The notes beneath the pieces are model-generated. The model worked only from the letters and a program-made list of their open reading frames with translations, had not been told where the DNA came from and did no database searches. From Orobanche coerulescens (lineage: Eukaryota; Streptophyta; Magnoliopsida; Lamiales; Orobanchaceae), in NCBI GenBank assembly GCA_033398695.1, contig CM065803.1, forward strand, positions 42,585,501-42,649,500: 64,000 nucleotides of DNA, given 5' to 3'. Of the stretch, positions 58,783-64,000 are shown one piece after another. The position numbers and the translations under genes were made by a program. Within the stretch, counting starts at the first letter, position 1; every line of letters begins with the position of its first letter.

Positions 58783-60266
58783 TGTTAGGATTGTATACTG
58801 CAAAACATACTTTATGCTTGTATTACCTAATTTCCCTGTTACTACCTATGAGAATAATAATTACATATTTTGCATATTTATTCACGTTATGGTTATGCAA
58901 ATAAAATGTCTAATTATTTTATATTGTAGATAATTTGGTGTGTTGGTGTCACACGGAAGATCATATTATCGGTGCCTTATAAAATAATATAATAGTTCAC
59001 AACCTATATAATTATTAGACAAATTATATAAAGGGTTGTAATGTATGCTTGAGAATAGTTGGTCTTGACTATTAACATACATTAGCGTATTTGCATATGT
59101 TGAACTGGATCGAGGTGAGATAGTGTCTTCTGTACTGACTGTAAGAAGAACGAAAATCTCGGATAGTTATTATTTCTTAATTCTAAGTATATAATATTTA
59201 ATTGTGTATTTATAATAATTATTGTTTTGATTTACCATAGGTGAGAGTCAAAATGATCGACTCAATAAACCTCATATCTTGGGCAATAATATTGTTTATA
59301 CGACAGTTATTATTATTACTAGAAATCGTGTCCCGACTCGTGCGGGTTGATGATGTCCCCTTGAGTAGCTCGATAATGATTATTATATTAAACCCTACAG
59401 GTAGATTTAATTCCAATATAATAATAAGGTTCTAGTGGTACTACTCTTGGATAAGATATTAATTAATTAAAGTTGTCAGTAGCTTATAATTAATTAATGG
59501 GCATTCGATATCTTAAACACGGGAAATAATATATTTAATGAGGAGCCCAATTTCGTAATTTGGGATTTTGGTAGGAAGTGCAATATCAACCTTTTAGTGG
59601 ACTAAGTTGATATTAATAGATTCATTATATTAGGAAGAGTCCTAATAAGGTAAGATGAATTTATTGGGAGTCCTTCCATAATCCTCCTTAAGATCCCTAG
59701 TAGTAGTCCAAGAGCCTATATATAGGACATAAGGGTGTTGGCCGATTTTACATGATTTTGTGAGGTTGTGTGATCAAATTTTTCCTCTTGTGTTTAATTG
59801 TAGATCTAGACTTGTGTCTTTGATTCTACAATTTAGATAACACAATTAATTTGCTAAGAATGTTTATAAAATACTAGAAAGCAAAGAAAAATAAAGTGAT
59901 CACATACAAGGTGAATTCGGCCGATCCCAAGGTTGTCCAAGAAAGATTCGGTAGATCGTTGCCCACACAACGTCCGGGTTAAGGCGGATCATACTCTATA
60001 AGGTCTAAAGGTAGAAATACAAGGTGATCAAGACGGAAGCAATCAATACTCTTCAAAAGGTAATATCCTATGATCTTTGGATTTAGATTAGGATATTTTA
60101 GTTATCAACGTATTTAATTAATAAATAATAAATAATATTTAAATTGCTTATTAGTTGTAGTAATTAATTAATTAGCATGCCTAAATAGATCTTATGCTTG
60201 TAGATGCGTAAAACGCGATTATCATCTTTCTCAAACTTCGCTTCCGCTGCGTTTTACTTTCCAACA
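58783..60266 (+). repeat. Element H 3' LTR
   Basis: 1,484 bp, TGTTAGGATTG to tttccaaca, matching 42960-44443. Its right flank (60267-61002) also matches the sequence right of the 5' LTR. Confidence 0.95.
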
Positions 60267-60420
60267 CTAGGTGGATTTTCGGGTGTCTTTCATTTTCATA
60301 CTCGTGTAGAAATGGTTGTGATTGTATTATTTGAATCATTAGGTTCGGGATTGTCAGCTCCTAGCGATCGTGGTTGATTTTCCTTTCCGTCCGTTTCGTC
60401 ATTAATTACTCAAGGCAAGT
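60267..60420 (+). mobile_element. LTR E, right part
   Basis: ctaggtggattttcgggtgt...caaggcaagt continues the U5-side sequence of LTR E (compare F LTR 48437-48587) after element H. It stops at 60421, where LTR I begins. The rest of E lies beyond I and J, outside the window. Confidence 0.8.
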
Positions 60421-61838
60421 TGTAATATCCGGGGATAATTTTTTTTTTTTGAGTTGCTGTTATGTTGTACGAATTCATTCGGAATTGTACAAGTGTTGTT
60501 GTACTTGACAAGTACAATGTATATTGTGTTGAAATATTTCGGAATCGAAATATTTATATTTGTCGTCAGTATTGTAGTCACCGTTTTGTTTTTGCTGTAT
60601 GAGTTTGGATTTTTGGCTAAGTATATTAGCCATAGCATACGCTATATGTATAGCAGTACGTACACTACGGGCGGATTGTTATGTACGTTAAACCTTGTTG
60701 GTTACGTACGTAACATAGGGTATCTATCCGGATCAGATCTTTCGGCGTGTGGGGCCGGACGAGGCTGGATTCGCGGGGTTCGATTGGGACAGACAGGGCA
60801 ATGCACATTACGTACGCTATACGTTCAGGTTAACATACGTAATGCTGAGGTTGGTTACGTACGTATTTTTGTTAACGTACGTAACGAGTGTTCCGTTTTG
60901 AGGCAGTAGCCTCTGGAGGAGTATTACGTACGTAACACCCTTGTGATAGCGTATGTAATGGCTCTTACACACGTTATGCTTTGTGTATAGCGTACGTAAT
61001 GTGATGCCCATGTTATATATCTTGGTTTCGTATTTCATTTATTCACGAACCAAAATCGATTTCCCCTCCCTAGATAGGTCCCTCTGGACCTGTTCTTGAT
61101 AATGAGACTCTTCCAATGTGATTTTGATCATCCTAGCTTGGATTGAGACTTGAGGTTGGAAGCTTTTCTTACTCCTTTGGTGTTTGGAGAGTTCATCTTG
61201 TTCTTCTTGGGTAAGTTTTATTAATCTCTTGTTCTTCAACTGATTTTCGAGTATGTTGTTGCTGTGGTTGTTGTTTACTTCATGTATTGATTGATGGATG
61301 GAGGATAACATGATTATTGATGAGTTTTTATAACTTATGACTAAGAACATGATGATTATGTCTTGAGGAGGGTTGTTCTTGATGTTTTTGAATACTTGGG
61401 GGTTATAATCATGTCTAGGAAGAGTTATGTTAAGATGTTAGATGATTAACATATCTTTGAGACGATTATTGTTGTTGGTTGTGTTCTTGGAGGATTATAA
61501 CCATTTTAGTTTAGAATTATGATGAATTATGTGAAAATTTTCATAATCTTGAAATGGTTGATTTAATCGTTGATTAATCCGAATTTATGATGAATTGGTG
61601 GAGGATTATCGGTTGAACTCATGGTTGTTGTGTCGATGATGTTTTTGATGTGTTAGTGTTAATATTGGCGAGGTTATCATTTTGGGGTGATTAGTATAAT
61701 GTTGTTCTTAAGCGATTCTTGTTGAATTGTTTTCACAAGTGTAAGAACATTTGATCGTATTGATAACTGAGGTGTTGGAATTCATAGTTGAGAACTATGA
61801 TATTCGTTTGTGGGGTCTAACCGATACGGGATTGAACC
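60421..61838 (+). mobile_element. LTR I (chromovirus-type), left and middle part
   Basis: It starts TGTAATATCCGGGG. An ACGTACGT palindrome cluster at about 60635-61000 precedes TATATAT at 61014-61020, then a leader with ttgggtaag donor-like site. It is interrupted at 61839 by LTR J. The T run at 60439-60450 is longer than in the copy at 44598. No coding sequence is supported; the short frames inside belong to LTR sequence. Confidence 0.75.
60635..61020 (+). promoter_or_regulatory. U3 palindrome cluster TTACGTACGTAA plus TATA
   Basis: Ten or so motifs (ttacgtacgtaa, gttaacgtacgtaac, attacgtacgctat) precede TATATAT. It is the same motif as in LTR E, although the rest of the LTR differs from E, which suggests that the cluster is shared between LTR families. 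Confidence 0.6.
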
Positions 61839-62199
61839 TGTAATATCCTCGATTTCGATTTCCGATAAATTTTTTTTGGTGTAATTCCATCTTAGAAACT
61901 CTATTGTGACCGTTTCGTCATTCCGAGAATGATTAATTCTACACTTTTTGTCATCCGAGTTCATCTCGGTGTCGTTCTGTTGAATTCCGTGTTCTTAAGC
62001 GACTTTTCAACGTATGAGTTCGACTTTATAAAATCACCATTAATTCTTTAAAACTCCAAAAATTCTGAATCTTTTCAGTATTATATAGCATCAAGTTAGC
62101 TTTCCAATGGTTCAAACGGTGAGTCAATCGGAGTACGGACGAAAGAGTTATGGTCGAAATAGCTAAGGGTGCACCATGTGCCTTTTTGTGCTGGAGCGG

Positions 62200-62312
62200 G
62201 CTGTACCGCGGGCCGCGGCCCCTTCTGGCTGGGCTGCGGCACAAAGGAAGTGTACTGGGTAGTTTTTGGCCGTGGGCCATGGCACACTCATCCTGTGCCG
62301 CGTCACACAGTA
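62200..62312 (+). promoter_or_regulatory. Degraded U3 inverted-repeat cluster in LTR J
   Basis: accgcgggccgcggcccc, gctgcggcacaaag, ggccgtgggccatggcacac and ctgtgccgcgtcacac are broken versions of the GTGCCGCGGCAC motif of element F. They lie at the same relative place in U3. Confidence 0.45.
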
Positions 62313-63417
62313 CAGTTTTGCCTATTTCAGCGGGTTTCATGAGAATCAAGCTCATTTCATCACTTTCCTTCTTCCTCTCCTCCTTGGGCGATTTGTGGGC
62401 GATATTTTGGGCGATTTAGCATCATCAAACTCAGATAATTTCATCTTCTTCAAGTTTTTGTGTGGATCATCAACATATTTGTGGATTCATCATCCTAATC
62501 TAAGGTAAATTCTTCAACCCTTGAATTCGATTTTTGAGTTGGACCATGATGTTATGGGTGGTATAATCATGATTTGTGATGGATATACGTATGATTACGA
62601 GTTTTATGAGTTATCATCGGATTGTTGGAAGTTTTTCTCAAGAATACTTTGAAGGTTGACTTGGAATTGGGATTTTCGAATAAATGTTATCGTAAGATCG
62701 ATTTGAGTATTCCTATTGGATTATCGATAGTATTGAAGGTGTTTTGTTGGATTGAATCATTTGTTTGAAGTTGGTTTTAGATACAATTGGGTTTGGTTGT
62801 TTAGGATGGTAGATTGTTGAAAGGTGTTTGTCGAAATGCCTCAATGAGTTTGGGATTTATTGTATCGACCTCTTGAATTGGTTGTGATCATGCTTGATTC
62901 GTGTATTAAACGAATTGTCGGTAATTTTGTTATTCAAGGTTGTTTCGAGGACCGATAATCACTTCAAGGACGTTGCTCTTGGAAGGACTTTCTAGTCTTC
63001 GGTTTGAGGCAAGTTTCATACTTGTACTAGTCAATGAGATTAATGTCATCATATATGTGTATGAATGTGTTGTATCATTCTGAGACTTAGTCTCTTCAGG
63101 AATTCATTGATATTAAGAGATCGTTCGATATGATACCTTTCGACAATTATGCCAAATGTTATTCTTGTTTGTTAATGGCCGATTCAAGGGATTGTGATAC
63201 TCGTTATTAATGTCATTGTCGATATCCGGTTCGCGGTATCGATGTATCGATTGTTGTTAATATTGATGTCAATTTAAGACATCGTTGAGATCTTTGTTAT
63301 TCCTGCTTGGATGTCATTAAAACTCTACTGGCCGATTAAAGGCATTGGCATATTCATTTCTCACCTTCATCTTCGGTAACCGATTAAAGGTGCCGAGGCA
63401 TCCTTCATATCATTGTT

Positions 63418-63690
63418 ATCGATTCGCCGGTCTCAGGCAAATCGAAGTGTTCAATCATTCATCATATCGTTGTCATCGATTGGCCGTTCTCAGGCAAATC
63501 GAAATGTTCAATCATTCACTATATCATTGTTATCGATTGACCTTTCTAAGGCAATCGAGGTATTCAATCATTCATCATATTACTCTTATCGATTGGCCGT
63601 TCTAAGGTAATCGAAGTGCTCAATCATTCATTAAATCATCCGCTACATCATTGTTATCGGTTGGCCGTTCTAAGGCAATCGAGGTATTAA
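63418..63690 (+). repeat. 56-57 bp minisatellite in LTR J
   Basis: atcgattg or a close variant recurs at 63418, 63475, 63532, 63588 and 63656. Units carry ggccgttctcaggcaaatcg and ttcaatcattc. It is the same family of unit as in element B pol (25880-26205). Confidence 0.92.
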
Positions 63691-63764
63691 ATTGGGACTG
63701 TCGAGGATGGTGCCTATCCGTGTGTTACTGTCATCGTGTTGGCCGACTCAAGGCAGCACACTAT

Positions 63765-64000
63765 CCCTAATTGTGATACGGCTTCGTGCCGTGCCTTCGG
63801 CCCTAATTGTGATACGGCTTCGTGCCGTGGCTTCGGCCCTAATGGTGATACGGCTTCGTGTCGTGGCTTCGGCCCTAACTGTGATACGGCTTCATGCCGT
63901 GGCTTCGGCCCTAATTGTGATACGACTTCGTGCCGTGGCTTCGGCCCTAATGGTGATACGGCTTTGTGCCGTGGCTTCGGCCCTAATCAATAACAGCTGC
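63765..64000 (+). repeat. 36-bp tandem repeat, six copies plus partial
   Basis: ccctaattgtgatacggctt begins at 63765, 63801, 63837, 63873, 63909 and 63945, with a partial unit at 63981. Units are 92-100 percent alike by eye. Since 36 is a multiple of three the array stays open in one frame, but it lies in an LTR and is not called as a gene. Its Cg-rich ggcttcgtgccgtgg core recalls the GC-rich repeats of the other LTRs. Confidence 0.97.

Larger units (their letters stand above)
42960..60266 (+). mobile_element. Element H: Ty1/copia element inside LTR E, itself host of element F
   Basis: LTRs 42960-44443 and 58783-60266 are both 1,484 bp. Flanks are gtagg (42955-42959) and ctagg (60267-60271). 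Internally it has a 729-bp patch of foreign LTR sequence right after the 5' LTR, a leader, gag, element F (47212-55555) inserted in the gag zinc knuckle, and pol. The primer site is missing, apparently lost where the patch sits. Lineage looks close to C (Angela/Tork-like). Confidence 0.9.
61839..64000 (+). mobile_element. LTR J (chromovirus-type), right end outside window
   Basis: It starts TGTAATATCC at 61839. The first 130 bp match LTR F (cgtttcgtcattccgagaat, ctacactttttgtcatccga). The next part matches LTR B (tgagttcgactttataaaat, ggttcaaacggtgagtcaat). A degraded GCCGCGGC/GTGCCGCG cluster is at 62200-62310. The downstream half resembles B and ends in two minisatellites. No coding gene is seen. 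Confidence 0.75.

Noticed and set aside
63765..64000. Regularly spaced repeats considered as a CRISPR array
   Set aside because: Units are contiguous with no unique spacers, and the context is a eukaryotic LTR.

Overview
This is plant (dicot-like) repeat-rich intergenic chromatin: 64 kb with no intact host gene recognised. It holds nested and decayed transposons: chromodomain Ty3 elements (Tekay/Del-like chromoviruses), Ty1/copia elements with long LTRs, one Tat-lineage Ty3 element and a multi-exon Helitron Rep remnant. Plant origin is supported by initiator-Met-tRNA primer sites (TGGTATCAGAGC type), chromodomain integrases, a Tat element with an antisense ORF and an intron-containing Helitron Rep. 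The species cannot be told from the sequence.

Layout, left to right. 1-2522: minus-strand chromovirus-type LTR with a 74-bp tandem array. 2523-2865: right end of another LTR. 4613-8078: Helitron Rep pseudogene in about ten exons. 8085-10287: minus-strand chromovirus pol fragment (D). 10288-18991: element A, a full-length minus-strand chromovirus. 18992-21856, 31151-31524 and 41079-41824: one Tat element (pol on minus, an extra intron-containing ORF on plus) split by later insertions. 21857-31150: element B, a chromovirus with exact GTAAG target duplication. 31525-41078: element C, a copia element whose 5' LTR/PBS/leader is partly inverted. From 41825: LTR E, inserted in the Tat pol. 42960-60266: element H, a copia element inside E. 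47212-55555: element F, a non-autonomous chromovirus relative inside H's nucleocapsid zinc knuckle. 60421: LTR I, inside E. 61839 to the edge: LTR J, inside I.

Relative order from nesting: Tat is oldest. B, C and E inserted into Tat; H and I into E; F into H; J into I. A and D abut the left side of Tat with an imperfect junction. No element has a fully intact gag-pol. A is one continuous frame broken only by nonsense codons, C and H carry nonsense codons plus a few frameshifts, B is heavily deleted, and F has almost no coding capacity. B and F nevertheless have very similar LTR pairs and good target duplications, so both were probably mobilised in trans.

The most unusual structure is in the chromovirus-type LTRs. 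Each family has, in U3, a cluster of short CG-centred inverted repeats or palindromes, in several cases just upstream of a TATA-like box. The motif differs by family (GTTACGGCCGTAAC, TTACGTACGTAA, GTGCCGCGGCAC, GACCGTGTC/GACACGGTC, TTAGCGCACGCTAA). In the paired LTRs of B, F and A this cluster is much more divergent than the rest of the same LTR.
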